Below are positions 1-12,812 of a DNA stretch of 64,000 nt, piece after piece. The notes beneath the pieces are model-generated. The model did not search any database. It was not told where the DNA came from and worked only from the letters and a program-made list of their open reading frames with translations. The stretch's first letter is position 1. Each line of letters opens with the position of its first letter. The stretch comes from Cristatella mucedo (taxonomy: Eukaryota > Bryozoa > Phylactolaemata > Cristatellidae). The stretch covers positions 124,001-188,000 of the forward strand of contig WPIO01000061.1 of NCBI GenBank assembly GCA_009760855.2, in the 5' to 3' direction. The position numbers and the translations under genes are program-made.

Positions 1-66
1 GCGCCTAGAAAGAGATTTAAGTTCTCTGAGGGCGCTTTATCAAGTGCATTATTATTATTATTATTA
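1..66 (+). repeat. L2-A LINE 3' terminus (fragment)
   Basis: The sequence starts inside the conserved L2-A 3' end: GCGCC stem, AGAGA/TCTCT inner pairing, GGGCGCTTTA stem, then an ATT microsatellite. Only the end of the element is inside the window. Confidence 0.8.
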
Positions 67-109
67 TAAAAACCGTGACTGCCAGCGTCCCTGCCGGACT
101 GGAGCTTCT

Positions 110-261
110 CTTCACCCTGTCTTCACCCTTCTCTACCACACTGGCCCATTGGTTAAGGTGCTCGACCCGACCAGTGTCTGGCTGAGGTCGTGGCCTCGAG
201 CCCAGCGGCATATGTGAAGCGCCTGAATAGAGATTAAGTTCTTTAAGGGCATTATATAAAT

Positions 262-268
<7 letters not shown>
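110..268 (+). mobile_element. SINE-1: tRNA-derived SINE with L2-A-like tail
   Basis: The head reads like a tRNA promoter: an A-box-like stretch around TTGGTTAAGGTGCTC and a B-box-like stretch GTCGTGGCCTCGAGCCC. It is followed by a tail (GAAGCGCCTGAATAGAGATT, then GGGCATTATATAAATGAATT) that closely parallels the L2-A LINE 3' end. The same unit recurs at 9893-10045 on the same strand and at 55118-55265 on the opposite strand, which marks it as an interspersed family and not a tRNA gene. Confidence 0.7.
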
Positions 269-570
<302 letters not shown>

Positions 571-1780
571 TCTGAGGCGGATCATCGGAAGTATGAGGCA
601 CCTCTGGGCTTTGTGCTCGGTCCGATTCTTGTCACATTTTATTCTCTCCTCTTGCCAATGTGATTGCTAAGCACAATCTAGGCTTTCACTTCTATGCGGA
701 GGACACTCAGTTGTACCTTTACTTTGATCAATTCCAGCATTCGAGCATCTCAAATTCTCTCAACTCCCTTCCTGCATGTATTGATGACATCTGCACACGG
801 ATATCACCAAACTTTTTAAAATTGAATGATGATAAAACCAACTCAATAGTTATGGGCAAACCAAGTGTGATTCAAAAATGTGAAAGATTAACGCCCACAG
901 TCGGCTTTCCCAGAATATGTCCTGGTGAATCAGCACTAAATCTAGATGCCCTTTTCTAAAGTGACCTTTCATTAGACGAAAACATCAGCTCCACTGTCAA
1001 ATCAGCCTACTTTCGGCTACATAATCTTGCTAAAATTTGGGCTTGTTTAGGCAGGCAAATTGCATCTAAATTGGTCCATGCATTTGTAACATCCCGTCTT
1101 GACTTCTGTAGCTCACTGCTTGCTGGTCTACCGGCCCGTGCTATCAGGAACTTGCACCTTATGCAAAACTCTGCAGCTAGGCTGGTCTGGCGTGAGTATC
1201 GCAGTTGCCACATCACACCACTTCTCGGCCACCTACCCTGGCTCCCTGTCAAGCAACGTAACGACTTCAAGGTTCTGTCGCTCAATTTTAGACTTTTAGA
1301 TCCCTTCATTATTGGACTCTAGCCTACCTATCAGATCTACTCCCCTACCAAGCTAAGCATCGTACCAATCGCTTTCGATGTCTAATATTTTACCTATACC
1401 TCGGTACAAACTTCAAACCCTTTCGATACTAAGCCTTTAGTTCGTATGCTCCCAAGGCCTGCAACTCACTTGCGACTTACGTCAGGACATCCCATGACTT
1501 GACCACATTTAAAAAGAAACTTAAAGCGCACCTATTTATCGTAGCATTTATTGGGTCCACGTGGTTCGTACTTGACGTGCTTATGGGTGCTGACACTGCA
1601 TGGTGCCACTGACCATATTTGACCATGTGCATGTCACCCCTAACCATTTTATGCTTGTTGTCATTGAGCATGCTACTATTAACCTTCCGATCGTTTTTTC
1701 TTCGCAGCAAATGTTAAGTTCGCAGAAAGAGATTAATTTTTCTTAGGGCACTATATCAAATGTTCTGTTATATTAGTATC
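571..1780 (+). pseudogene. L2-A reverse transcriptase, degraded copy
   Basis: This is the C-terminal half of a CR1/L2-like non-LTR reverse transcriptase plus its 3' UTR. Readable blocks are the catalytic region HFYAEDTQLYL (660-959), the VHAFVTSRLDF block (1071 onward) and the LPWLPVKQR block near 1240. The catalytic YADD is altered to YAED, and frameshifts and stops break the frame at several points. The hairpin terminus lies near 1725-1775. The element is dead; its closest intact relative here is 5062-6264 on the minus strand. Confidence 0.85.
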
Positions 1781-2169
1781 CTCTCTTTCATGCCCGTCTC
1801 CAGTGAACCCACCGGGAAAGTTTCCACCAGACCGAAAAGACTTCAAGTTCTCTTTAACCCGTAGCGAAAGCTTTGGTTACGCAGGGGCCTAGACTTGCAC
1901 AAGTCCCACTTGCAAGTGTTTTTAAAATGTCAGTGGTTACTGCTGTAGTATCTGCCACATTGAAAATAATTCTTCCCAGACATTGAAAACAATTCTTTCC
2001 AGACCTCTCGTTAACAAGGCAACCATTGATCGTAATAATCTACGTCTCCAAAATAAAAATATGTATTATAATTATTATTACTATTAATATTACTATTATT
2101 ATCCGATCAGCAAGTTCCAATCATTTTCAGAGCCACTAACTTTAAAAAAATTGACCTGCTATGAGTTTG
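1781..2169. other. Unassigned spacer
   Basis: No coding frame, splice pair or recognised repeat is visible apart from a short A/T-rich ATT-type stretch near 2065-2100. Confidence 0.5.
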
Positions 2170-2480
2170 AAATGGCCTTGTGAACAATGCTGATCCGGCT
2201 CATGAACTGCCGCCTATTGCGTTGTCCTCATTGATCTATCAGCAGCATTTGATACTGTTGATTCTACTAGAGTGAGCCTCTACACATGTATCTTATGATC
2301 CTAGGATCTTGATAGTATAATAGGAGGGCTGTTAAACTTTCGAAGGTTCCACCTTGGTGAGATGAGCAAGAGGTTAAATGTAAATGAATAGTAATGGGGT
2401 GAGCATACTTCCTTAACGTTAAATCGGCCTACTTTCAGCTAAGGTACATTGACAAAATCAGAGTCTGCTAAGAGACTAAT
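2170..2480 (+). pseudogene. Heavily eroded L2-type LINE relic
   Basis: A short block near 2222-2268 translates to LIDLSAAFDTVD, the conserved DLSAAFDTVDH region of CR1/L2 reverse transcriptases. A second block near 2425-2470 matches the SAYFQL...KIR region. The sequence between them is deleted or scrambled. Confidence 0.6.
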
Positions 2481-4825
2481 AATTAATCGCGGCTTTATAG
2501 TGCTCTTGGAAAACTTACTCTCTGCACAGCCATCTTACCACTCATTCCATGCATGACTTGAGCTGTATCAAGCTTGAGAAAAACCAGTGACATACTTAAG
2601 GCCAGCATTCTAAAGCAAGCATGGTCGCATAATTACCACTGGTTTGCAACAGCTCTTGCTACTACCATGCATTGAATCATGCACATGCACTAGCATAAAT
2701 AGCATTACATCAATGAACTGACAAATTCACTGAGAAGTAAGGATATGATCGGAGCATTTGCATCTGCCGCTGAAAACTAAGAGATTCGATGTCCTTTAAA
2801 GTAGCAATCGTAGAAAACAGATCGTAAAGTAGCAATAAATCGTAAAGTATCGTAAAGTAGCATCGTAAAGATCGTAAAGTAGCAATCGAGAAAGTAAGAT
2901 ACCAGCAAGTTTAGGACATCCATATTAGTTAACATGCGTTTGTAATATTGCATTCGAGTTATTCAGGACTCCTGGCCTAATCGTCTGCAATAGGGGGTAA
3001 GGCGGCCGGTAGTGGGAATTATCCCCCCAAAAATGGCCGCAAATAGCGCGAGTTGTCCCCCCAAAGCACATTTATTAATATCGTACCAAGACCAATAAAA
3101 TGAATGGCATGAAAATTGGCACAAAGAACACTGGTAACATAAGCTGCCGTGTTGACCTTTTGATGACCTGTAAAAGTCCAAGGTCGCATATAGCACTGCA
3201 GCTCAGACATACACGGCTTTACCACCAAATCGCCCAGATTTACTACCCGTCATTGTAGAAATATGGCAAACCGCTCAAAAGATGCATGACACTCGAATCC
3301 ACGCTAATCTCACAACACACAAAATATAAAAAAAATTCACTGTCATTACGACCACAGCCCAGGGACGTTTTGTGACAGGCACATTATATGCATACACACC
3401 CACCATGGGTAGATGCACAGGGGGAGAACGTGGAGACAGGTGAGCCCCACCTATATTATAAATTTTACACATATCAGCCCAGTATCGACCAAGTTGTACA
3501 ATTGATGAGGTACCAAGTATCACTGCTGGGACAGCACTCAGAAAAGCCAACTTGAGCTGCCAAATCAAGTAGGTGACGAAAAACAAGATTGTTACTATAT
3601 TTGTAGCCATACAATTTGGAAACACATATTTACGAGCATGTACTTCGAATTTCACGTTGATTGGGTCACTATTAGCCTACCTGTGACATGTTTACGTGAT
3701 GGTGAAAGGATGACAAAAGGCTTAGCATGAAAAACACAGCCAGTTTTGACCAAAACAAGAGTATCTACTGAGGTCCAATATGCACGCGAGAAGGCTGGAA
3801 CAATTATGTAACTGCAATCAATCATATATTCCAAAGTTTTAAGGTGATCGGATCATTATTTTAGGAGATATGACATAAGTGACGGCAGGCATTGGACTGT
3901 CGTTTGCAGATAAACTTGGGAGCTCCAAGCTATAACCAAGAGGCAGCACTAGGAAACGCTATCATCGCACAAACAATTCAATAAATAGATGAATACGGAT
4001 CTTAAGAATAGGTCAACCTAAGAAGATCCTTATACAGCCTAAGCAGAACATATCCGCGATAAGTCTCATACCACAGGCCGTCAATCCATGCTACAGCGGG
4101 GCGGCTCACCGGCATTCGCCAATACAAATATATAACTATTAACGACATAAATGAGAACTTGAAATCACCTATATTTCCTTGAATATAAATGAATCAACAT
4201 TTTCAGACTGGCTTCCAGTAAACTACGCGCTAGTTCCATCCAAGTCGCCACGCTGACAGGCCGCCGCACGAAAGACCACTCGCAGCCGTTGCCACTTGCG
4301 TTATGGCTGCTACAGGAACTGGATCAGCTGTCCCATGATTCATGCAGCGCCGTTATAATGGACTCCTTCGTTACGGCGGCCCCGGCAGCAGTAAATTCTC
4401 ATTATATTATCCCTAATGTTCGTCTACTGGCCGAGCGACAGTCACTTCCGGTTTGTGATCCGATGTAAACAAACCCATGTAAACATGTTTCTGCCAAGTA
4501 AATAAGGAGTGTGCATTGGAATGCCGTTTGCGGCCCGTTGCTATGGGCGGGACAGGGAAGCGGAGGCGGGACTAGGCCCCTGCGGATAGGGGGTTTACTC
4601 TTTTATGATCTTGTTATACTACCAGTCGGATGTTTGATCTCGAGGGGCGTGTCATTTCCGGGAAAGTTTTACGTTTTGTCACTTTTCCAAAGTTATTTTC
4701 TGAGGGTCCGTTTAGGGCTGAGTAGCTTATATTCGCAGAGTTCACCAGAAAACCGCAGTTCCGGCTCAGTTATTTTCAAATAAAATTATTTTGTTCAGCT
4801 CGATGATACTTCCGGTTTGAATAGG
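2481..4825. other. Unassigned non-coding stretch
   Basis: About 2.3 kb, mostly unique-looking. It contains the tandem array at 2799-2897 and a small LINE relic near 2935-2990. There is a plus-strand open frame without a clear start at about 4193-4470, preceded by TTTTCAG and containing a block reading LPLALWLLQELDQLSHDS. A minus-strand open frame at 3275-3655 has no recognisable domain. I recognise no gene. The locally GC-rich part near 4240-4400 could be an exon or promoter of something unknown. Confidence 0.4.
2799..2897. repeat. Short tandem repeat of about 14 bp (ATCGTAAAGTAGCA-like)
   Basis: The core TCGTAAAGTAGCA or truncated forms of it recur about five to six times with variable spacing. 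It looks like replication slippage on a unique seed and not like a transposon. Confidence 0.85.
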
Positions 4826-6354
4826 TAATAATAATAATAATAATATTGCACTTGATAAAGCGCCCTCAGAGAACTTAATCTCTTTCTAGGCGCTTTACAT
4901 TTGCTGCAAAGTGATACGCAATAGAATAGTAAGTAAAATCATGCTTGAAAAACAAACAAAATGAATAACATGGTTAGGGGTTACATGCACTGGGTCAGCA
5001 TGCAAATGTGGTTAGTGGCAGCATGAACAGTGTCAGCACGCATAAGCACATCGAGGACGAATCACAAGGACCCACTAAATGCTGTCCTAAATAGGTATGT
5101 TTTTAAGTTTCTTTTAAATGTGGTCAGGTCAGGGGATGTTCTGATGCAGGTCGGGAGGGAGTTCCAGGCTGTGGGAGCATACGAGCTAAATGCACGGTCT
5201 CCAAAGGATTTAAGGTTTGTACGAGGTATTTCTAGACTGTTGGATTCCGAACAGCGAGTGGTACGATGCTTTGCCTGATGGGGTAGTATCTCTGAAAGAT
5301 AGGCTGGAGCCATAGAATGAAGAGACCTAAAAGTGAGCGACAAAACCTTGAAGTCAATCCGTTGCTTGACTGGTAACCAGTGCAGGTCGGCGAGAAGTGG
5401 AGTAATGTGGCAACTGCGACGCTCACGGCAGACAAGCCTAGCTGCAGAGTTTTGCACCAGCTGCAATCGCCTGATCGCACATGCTGGTAGGCCAGTAAGC
5501 AGTGAGTTGCAGAAGTCGAGACGAGATGTCACGAATGCATGGACCAACTTGGACGTGGTATCCTTATCTAAACAAGCCCTAATTTTAGCAATGTTATGAA
5601 GCTGAAAATAGGCTGATTTGACTGTGGAGCTGATGTGGTCGTCTAACGAGAGGTCGCTTTGGAATATGACACCTAGATTTCGAGCTGATGCAACTGGAGA
5701 TATGCTGGCAGAGCCAATTTTGAAAGTCAGCCTTTCCAATTTCTGAATAACACTAGGTTTGCCCATAACTAGTAAGTTAGTTTTATCATCGTTTAGTTTT
5801 AGAAAATTTGCTGCCATCCATGATCGGATGTCATCAATGCATGCAGCAAGTGAGTTGAGAGAATTTGAGGTGCTCGAAGGGTGGGAGGGATCAAAGCAAA
5901 GGTACAACTGAGTGTCATCCGCATAGAAGTGAAAGCCTAGATTGTGCTTGGCAATCACATCAGCGAGAGGGAGAGAATAAACGGTGAAAAGGACCGGACC
6001 TAGCACAGAGCCCTGAGGTACTCCATATTTTAGAGGTACTTCAGATGATCTTTGTCCATTCACATCAACACTCTGGAGTCTCCCACTGAGATAGGACCTG
6101 AACCACTGCAGAGCAGTGCCAGTGATGCCCAGGCGAGATGAGAGGCGCTCTAGAAGTACTTTGTGATCGATGGTATCAAAAGCTGCCGAAAGATCGAGCA
6201 AAACAAGAAGAGACACTCTACCCATGTCTGCATTCCTAAGTAGGTCGTTGTATACCCGAAGCAATGCTGACTCTGTGGAGTGATTAGCTCTAAAGCCAGA
6301 CTGGAACTTACTAGCAAGGTGTGAGGTTTGGATATACGAGTTCAGCTGGTCTGC
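4826..6354 (-). mobile_element. L2-A LINE, 5'-truncated copy with intact RT frame
   Basis: Read on the minus strand, it starts abruptly inside the reverse transcriptase at about 6354, runs through a long open RT frame, a 3' UTR of about 150 bp and the GC hairpin, and ends in (ATT)n at 4826-4845. The 5' truncation is typical of target-primed reverse transcription. The clean frame makes it one of the youngest L2-A copies here. Sequence up to 6354 matches the plus-strand copy near 28076-28200. Confidence 0.9.
5062..6264 (-). CDS. L2-A LINE reverse transcriptase (5'-truncated, frame intact)
   Basis: A 400-residue open frame covering the palm/thumb of a CR1/L2-clade non-LTR reverse transcriptase. 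In order: LLVLLDLSAAFDTIDH (residues 16-31), the [14 protein letters not shown] block (about 80-95), the catalytic [11 protein letters not shown] (about 111-121, with both Asp residues), [14 protein letters not shown] (about 154-167), LVHAFVTSRLDF and the C-terminal LHWLPVKQRIDFKVLSL block. The Met at 6264 is only the first available one; homology continues upstream to about 6354, so this is the 3' part of a longer endonuclease-RT protein. It is not a host gene, and on its own it lacks the endonuclease and cannot retrotranspose. Confidence 0.88.
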   Translation of the reverse strand: MLRVYNDLLRNADMGRVSLLVLLDLSAAFDTIDHKVLLERLSSRLGITGTALQWFRSYLSGRLQSVDVNGQRSSEVPLKYGVPQGSVLGPVLFTVYSLPLADVIAKHNLGFHFYADDTQLYLCFDPSHPSSTSNSLNSLAACIDDIRSWMAANFLKLNDDKTNLLVMGKPSVIQKLERLTFKIGSASISPVASARNLGVIFQSDLSLDDHISSTVKSAYFQLHNIAKIRACLDKDTTSKLVHAFVTSRLDFCNSLLTGLPACAIRRLQLVQNSAARLVCRERRSCHITPLLADLHWLPVKQRIDFKVLSLTFRSLHSMAPAYLSEILPHQAKHRTTRCSESNSLEIPRTNLKSFGDRAFSSYAPTAWNSLPTCIRTSPDLTTFKRNLKTYLFRTAFSGSL

Positions 6355-6487
6355 CGCGACCCGTTAGATAACATTTTCATTGACCATGTTCCAGTCATCT
6401 GACAACCACCAAAATTTGTGATTGCATTTATAATTAGTTTATCTTTTAATATGCAAACTTCAAATTTAAGGGAGTCACTATGCAAAT

Positions 6488-7238
6488 GTACTTGTTTAGG
6501 CATGGATATCACATCTTTGTCCATGTATTTATGACATCCTGTCTTGACGTCTGCATTTCATTACTTGCTCGCCTACTGGCCTGTGCACTCTTGCGCTTGC
6601 AACTGGTGCAAAACTCTGCAGATATTCTTGTCTGTCGTGAGCGACGCAGTTGCCACATCACACCACTTCTCGCCAACCTGGATTGGCTGCCAGTCAACCA
6701 ACAGATTGACTTCAAGGTTTTGTCGCTCACTTTTAGGTCACTTCATTCTTTGGTTCCAGCCTATCTCTCAGATATACTACCCCATCAGGCCACCCACCAT
6801 CGTACCACCCACTTTTCGGAATCAAATAGTCTACAAATACCTCGTACAAACCTAAAATTCTTTGGAGACCGTGCATTTTGTTCGTATGCTCCCAAAGCCT
6901 GGAACGCCCTCTCGACCTGCGTCAGAACATCCCCTGACCTGACTACATTCAAAAGGAACTTAAAAACAACACCTATTTAGGACAGCACTTCGTGGGTCCC
7001 TGTGATTCGTCCTTCATGTGCTTATGCGTGCTGACAATGTGCATGCTGCCACTAACCACATTTGCATGCTGACCCTGTGCATGTCACCCCTAACCATGTT
7101 ATTCATTTTGTTTGTTTATCAAGCATGATATTACTTACCATCCAATCGCGTTTCTTTTTGCAGCATATGTAAAGCATCTAGAAAGAGATTGAGTTCTCTG
7201 AGGTCGCTTTATCAAGTGTATTAATATTAATATTAAAT
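6488..7238 (+). mobile_element. L2-A LINE, 5'-truncated 3' end
   Basis: A C-terminal RT fragment (166-residue frame 6480-6980: VHVFMTSCLDVC, CRERRSCHITPLLANL, DWLPVNQQIDFKVLSL) is followed by the L2-A 3' UTR, hairpin and ATT-rich tail. It lies head-to-head with the minus-strand copy at 4826-6354, separated by about 130 bp. The catalytic region is absent. Confidence 0.85.
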
Positions 7239-7844
7239 ATGTACTAGCATTTTTATTTTTAGATAGCAAGAATTATTATTCTTACTATTTTCTCCTAATG
7301 GTGAATTTAAGAGTCAGCGAACATTGAAGATTATCAGACACATGCATTTGGGATTCGTATGTACACTGTATAGCGCCTTCCGAGCTTTAAGTACATTTCT
7401 ACGCACGTACCAAACGTAAGTGTGCTAGTCATTTCAGACGAGCAACAGATAAAAATTAAGCTAGTAGCATCGGGTAGCAGAACAAAAAATCAAGAGCCCC
7501 TGAACCCTTATTAGTCAGAATCACTATTTAGATTTAGATTTAGAATTTAGATAGTCCATAAAAGGTTGTAGAAAAGCGCATGCCTCCACAGCACTAACCT
7601 TAGAGTAAGACTCGAAGCCCAACGCACAAGTGACTGGCCATTACTTCAGAGGCTCTTTGATACTTTGTAAACTGACTTGGTATGCACAGTCTTTAATCAA
7701 CCATGAAAACCTAAGATTCGCCGCAATGCTGCCTTACTCTGCAGACATGTCTTAGAGTTAGAAGCAATCCATTTATTTGGTCTGCATCTGCTTAAACGCC
7801 CATTTACACTATATTTGCCACTATTTTTCTCTGTAATAAATATG
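7239..7844. other. Unassigned spacer
   Basis: No gene is visible. A small GATTTA-type tandem stretch occurs near 7530-7556. The signal-peptide exon expected for receptor copy 1 was looked for here and not found. Confidence 0.5.
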
Positions 7845-7925
7845 ATTCATTTGTATAGCGCCCCAAGAGAACTTAACATCTATATTCAGGTGCTTCACGC
7901 ATGCCTCGGTGCTGTAGCAGTCCGA
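7845..7925 (-). mobile_element. SINE-1 tail fragment
   Basis: The minus strand carries the SINE-1 tail (ATTTGTATAGCGCCCC as read on plus, then AGAACTTAACATCTATATTC). The tRNA-like head is not intact here. It sits just upstream of the first visible exon of receptor copy 1. Confidence 0.55.
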
Positions 7926-8010
7926 ATGGCTGAAGCACACCGTTACTTTAGCATGTCCGCGGCATTTCAATGCAGGCACTAACCAGGTGGTTTCCGCGAC
8001 TTGCTTGCAG

Positions 8011-8116
8011 ATTTACGAAACTCAAGAGTTTGTCGTACGAAAATATCGTGACATATGATTGGAACCCATGCTACGACTACAGCGAAAAAGTCTCCGGTGC
8101 TTGCCAGTCAGTCGCG
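8011..8116 (+). CDS. Copy 1 exon 2 (MRH domain N-terminal part)
   Basis: Acceptor TTGCTTGCAG|A and donor GCG|GTACGT. Phase 2 in, phase 0 out, 35 full codons. It encodes the MRH landmark [12 protein letters not shown] and ends in ACQSVA; the Gln after Cys is in the position of the ligand-contacting Gln of MRH domains. It is homologous to 21553-21667. Confidence 0.85.
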
Positions 8117-11100
8117 GTACGTCCACCACGGACTCGGGCCGCTAGCCGCTTTAGTTCCCGCCTTTAGTTAACGACAGTCTCTTCTAAACAGTTAAATATA
8201 CGTTGCTAATAATACCGAGATCTTCGCACGTGTTACATCTTTATATTCTTTCCTAAATGTTCTTTGACCTAAGCTCCCGCGGTTGGTCCTAATAAATCGC
8301 TGACGCTATTTTTTTGCACCTATATTTTGACTCTCCTGGTCTACAATGATGTTCACTCACTTTTCATAGAGTATGGTGGTATCAAAATGCCACATGGTTT
8401 TTTGACATTTATTGGCAGCCCGATAGTGTCAAACTCACTTTAAGATCTGGGCTAAGTGAGTTACTGACGCTTATTTTACTTCAATATTATTACACTTTTA
8501 TTTCGTCCTTCATTTCAGTGACTTTTCTACAATGGCTTCGTTCAATTTCTACAAATATATTTTAATAATCCGGAGCACTCTCATAAGGATGACAAGCGTT
8601 ATTTATCTTCTTGGTAATTTCACTATCAACGAGAGAGGTTCTTCTGAGGCAGTGGACAACAAGACTGTGAGCCTGAACTAAACTATTGACCGGCTGACCA
8701 AATTGCATTAATGGCTTCTTTCAAACGTCGTTCGCAGGGCATCAAAGTGTGCATTTTTTCTCCTTGCTATCACAAGGCGCCGCCGTTCGCATGCAAATGA
8801 AAGAAACAAATGCAATAACTGCGGCCACAATAAGCTACGGTATATTGAGTTGAGGCCAGGAGCAAACGCCTTAATTCGCTCGTTAAGAACTCCAGTGAGC
8901 TTTTAAAGTGATTTCCTTACAGATGTGCACATTAGTGGAGGGTCAGCCGACCTTTGATTTCGGAAAACAGTCGGCGGCATCTTTCTTGGTCAATGGCTCC
9001 CAGTTACTGCTGCGATACACTAATTCTGGCTCGGACAAAACGTAAGTGTTCTTGACTTGATTGAGGAAGCACCTTTCTTAGTAGCACAGTCCACCAAATC
9101 TGACGCAACCCACCACCAAAGTATCCAATTATAAACTATATCATGTTCAGAGTTATTCTTGCATCTTACCGCTGAATCAGCGGTCCATCGATTGTGCGTA
9201 GTCAAACGATCGCTTGCTGGAGATCAAAACACTTACTGACACCATGCTGACGTGAATGGTTTACTGACCAGGGCTGCTTGCTGGTTCCATACAAATTATT
9301 GCATTTCTTATAAAAGTTTTTACTGCATTGAGTAATCTAGCTATTTATCTCCGAATGTGTAAACTGTAAAGAGGTGACTATTCAATTTTTCAGCATGGCC
9401 ACTTGTTTGCTGACTTGCTCATCTGGACCAGATTCGGCAATTGTCGTGAATGATGATACTTACACCAATATAGTACGTACGCTGGGCTGGCATGTTTATG
9501 AATTTTCCATTTCGTCAGTGAACTATAATGTCAACCTTGTTTATTCAAACATGCGTGTGTGTTCCATACACATATATCTCTTCATTTCAGCGTTTTTAAT
9601 GTCAAAATTTCCCGAATTCTCCAATCCAAATTGTAAATACCTTCAGTGCTCTTTAGCGTACCTTGGGACTTCGTTGGATTGAGTGAGCACGGAGAGACAC
9701 AGAAATTTAACTTATTGCCGCCGATCATCTGAATAAAATAAACACAAAATGAACCATCCTACTCCTTATAGTCTGCATCAATTAGGCGAGTTGACTACCA
9801 ACTAGCAAGCCATGATCGTGCAGTAATAAGATAAATGGCAGGCTTTAATAAATTTCCGAACATATTTATGGCAGTGAGATTTATGATTTCGAGCTGGTTT
9901 GGTCCAGTGGTTAAGGTGCTCACCCAGATCGAGGTCTGGCTGAGGTCGTTGGCTCGAGCCCAGAGGCATATGTGAAGCGCCTGAATAGAGGTTATGTTCT
10001 CTTGAGGTGCTATACAAATGAATTACATAATATTTTATTATACATATATATAACAAGAATAATAGGCCTTGTCTTATAATCCTAAGAGAATTTAATTGTT
10101 TGTATCAGTGAGATGCGAGTTATTGGGCATACAAAAGCAAAAAATGATTATGCTTTGGCCAGCATGCTAAAGCGAATGGGAAACAATTTAGAGCCACCCA
10201 TATTAGGATCTCTGGCGAGTAACGTAAAATGGACCATGCACAGGAAAGCCCCAAAAGCCAACGGAAAAAGGAGGCTCAGTGGGGCGACGTGAAAGCTTAT
10301 CCGTATCTGGAAGCGAATTCTCGACTTTCGATGCATTCGATTTGCCGGATCGATCAAGAGCGAATTTAAATTCATTGCTATGCATGCATGAGATGGCGGA
10401 GAGATGACGCAATGGGGAGAATTGGATGGTGCGAGAGAATATCAGAGGAGAAAGAAGGCCGGATCGTTAGAGTCATGCAAGCGAGAGACTTGGCCTGTAA
10501 TCTGAATTGAGGGTCTTGAAAACAATTCACCTCCTCCAGCGGCGGTCCATTAAGGTTAGACAGAAGTGGTGTCAGTTTCAGCCTGTTGGCGCCCTCAGGT
10601 CCTGTGTGGACAATAAATTAGCCGTCACATTCCTCCGCCTAAAGACAGTTGGCGACAGAAGCTATAGCTCTGCAGGTCCTAGACTGTGGAATTCGCTTCA
10701 TATGCAGGTAAATATTCATATACATATTCATCTTCATGTGCATATGCATATTTAAATACTGACCGTAGGTAGTCGTCTAGGTTTTTGCACGTTCAGGGGC
10801 AACTGTAGCATCGCTGGAGACTTGCTACAACCGCCGAGTAAGTATCGGTGCATAGCTCAAGCTGCCGAATGAGAAGGAAACATCAACTGCCTGGATCCTT
10901 GTAAAATGCCTTAAAATGATGTGCAGCCTTTGCTGCAATTATCCTCAAGTCCAAGATTGGAACTACTTTCTTTTTTTGAGATCAGCAGCCTTGTTTTTAG
11001 GGCTCGCCTTGGCTTGGCTCTTCCATACCACGGTGAACTGCTGCATCATTTTCAGCCTCGTCGAGCTCTCAGGTCCTGTATGGAAGATAAATTAGCTGTT

Positions 11101-12719
11101 GCATTCCTCCGCCTAAAAACCTTTGGCAACAGAAGCTTTAGCTCTGAAGATCCTAGACTGTGGAACTCGCTTCCACAATTCTTACGCAACGACAACTACT
11201 CTCCAACTGCCGACTATGGCACATCTTTTTCAGCGGTCCTGAACTGCTACTTCTATGCTACTAACTACCTCAACTGCTCTCCTAACTCTGCTATGTTTCC
11301 CACTTTCTCTTTGTTGCGTGGGACAAAGTCTGTTGGCTACCGAATGCATACCGAAAGCCGCTTAGGCTGTGAGTGCGCTATACAAAACTCTCCTGCGTAA
11401 CACCCACATGGTCTGTATGACTTTGTGGAGTTACAGACGGAGATACATTAGTGTGATGTGGCCGCTAGGCCTATGAAGGCAGACGATACGAGCTGTTGAG
11501 TTTTGCACTAGTTTCTGACAATCTAAGGGTACAGACCGAGAATCCTAAAAAATTTGAATTTCACTGATCTGTTCATGATGTAACAAACGAGTGAACTAGC
11601 TTTGTGGTGGAACATTCATTTTAAAGGCGACCTTGACTTTGGCAATATTTCTTAGCAGAAATGAGGTCGAAATCTAAATTTATTTTCTAGAGCACAGCTA
11701 ATCAAGCAACGGCAATAGTATCGAGGTATTGGCTAATAATGTATCGAATTTAATTCGTGCAACTTACAAGAAAAGCCGATCAGCTGCATGATCAATAATT
11801 AGGCTTCACACCGCTGCTGCTCACTTGATTTTTGAACTACAAAAGGCTTACCGTCTCTAGTACTACCGTCTCTAGTACTTTTGTTTCGGTTTTTAATTGC
11901 ACTTAAAACATTTTTACGCGAAAATAAAAAATAGGCATGCAAACCATGTTGAACCCGAAAGTTAACCGGAAGCAACGTGTCCACTGTTTACACATTTATT
12001 GATTTCTGCACCAACTGCGACTTGCGTCTTAGCTTGTTGATTCTTAGTATATCGAGGAATATTTGCTGCTTGTTGAATACGGGTCTCAGATATTCATTGA
12101 AATAGGATGCAAACAAGAGAAAAAGGGAGAGCTCCGGGAGAGCGATCATGAGTGCCGGCAGCCACGACATAAATCACTCGCCATCAATTAGACATCTTTG
12201 ATCCAATTTAAACCGGAGTCCAGCTATTAGACTATGCCATTCAGTACTCGGCACATGTTTTTCATTGAAGGAAATAACTTATCTTGCTCACCTTTTTTAC
12301 CGAAGTCCTAATTGTTTGAGTTTTAGACTATCCACTTGAGCAGTTCGAGCGCCTGCTTTCGAAGCGTCGGACTCAGCGTCGGATCGGTGCTCTGCATCGT
12401 GTACGTACAGCAGCCATCGTTGCACGCTTCCGGACGACTCTTTGTGCTCAGCATCAAAAATCAGCCGCGACGACCGATGTGCTGAGTGCCTTCTCTCTGC
12501 GCTGCCGGTCACCCTCGAGTCCCCCCATTTACTACCTACTGCAGTTCTCTTGCTTTGCCATGGCACTTCAAGAAATACAAAATGACTGGCAGACTAAGAG
12601 CATTCGACTCTGGTCTCAGTAGAGCGAATTCGATTTAGAGCCGAAATTAACTGGTTCCGCATGCACACCTGCACTGGTGACACACACACACACACACTCA
12701 CACAGAAAGAGAGAGAGAG

Positions 12720-12812
<93 letters not shown>

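Noticed and set aside
2799-2897. Possible CRISPR-like array
   Set aside because: Units are short and irregular with no unique spacers, in an animal genome.
3275-3655. 126-residue minus-strand frame with hydrophobic stretches
   Set aside because: No recognisable domain, no splice or homology support, and the neighbouring frames are equally random.
9473-9680. Extension of receptor exon 4 of copy 1 as one open frame past the donor
   Set aside because: The frame stays open for about 70 codons, but the donor GTACGT and equality with the 79-nt homologue show that the exon ends at 9472.
11988-12170. 60-residue minus-strand frame starting with a hydrophobic segment
   Set aside because: Isolated in an intron of receptor copy 1, without family similarity or splice support.
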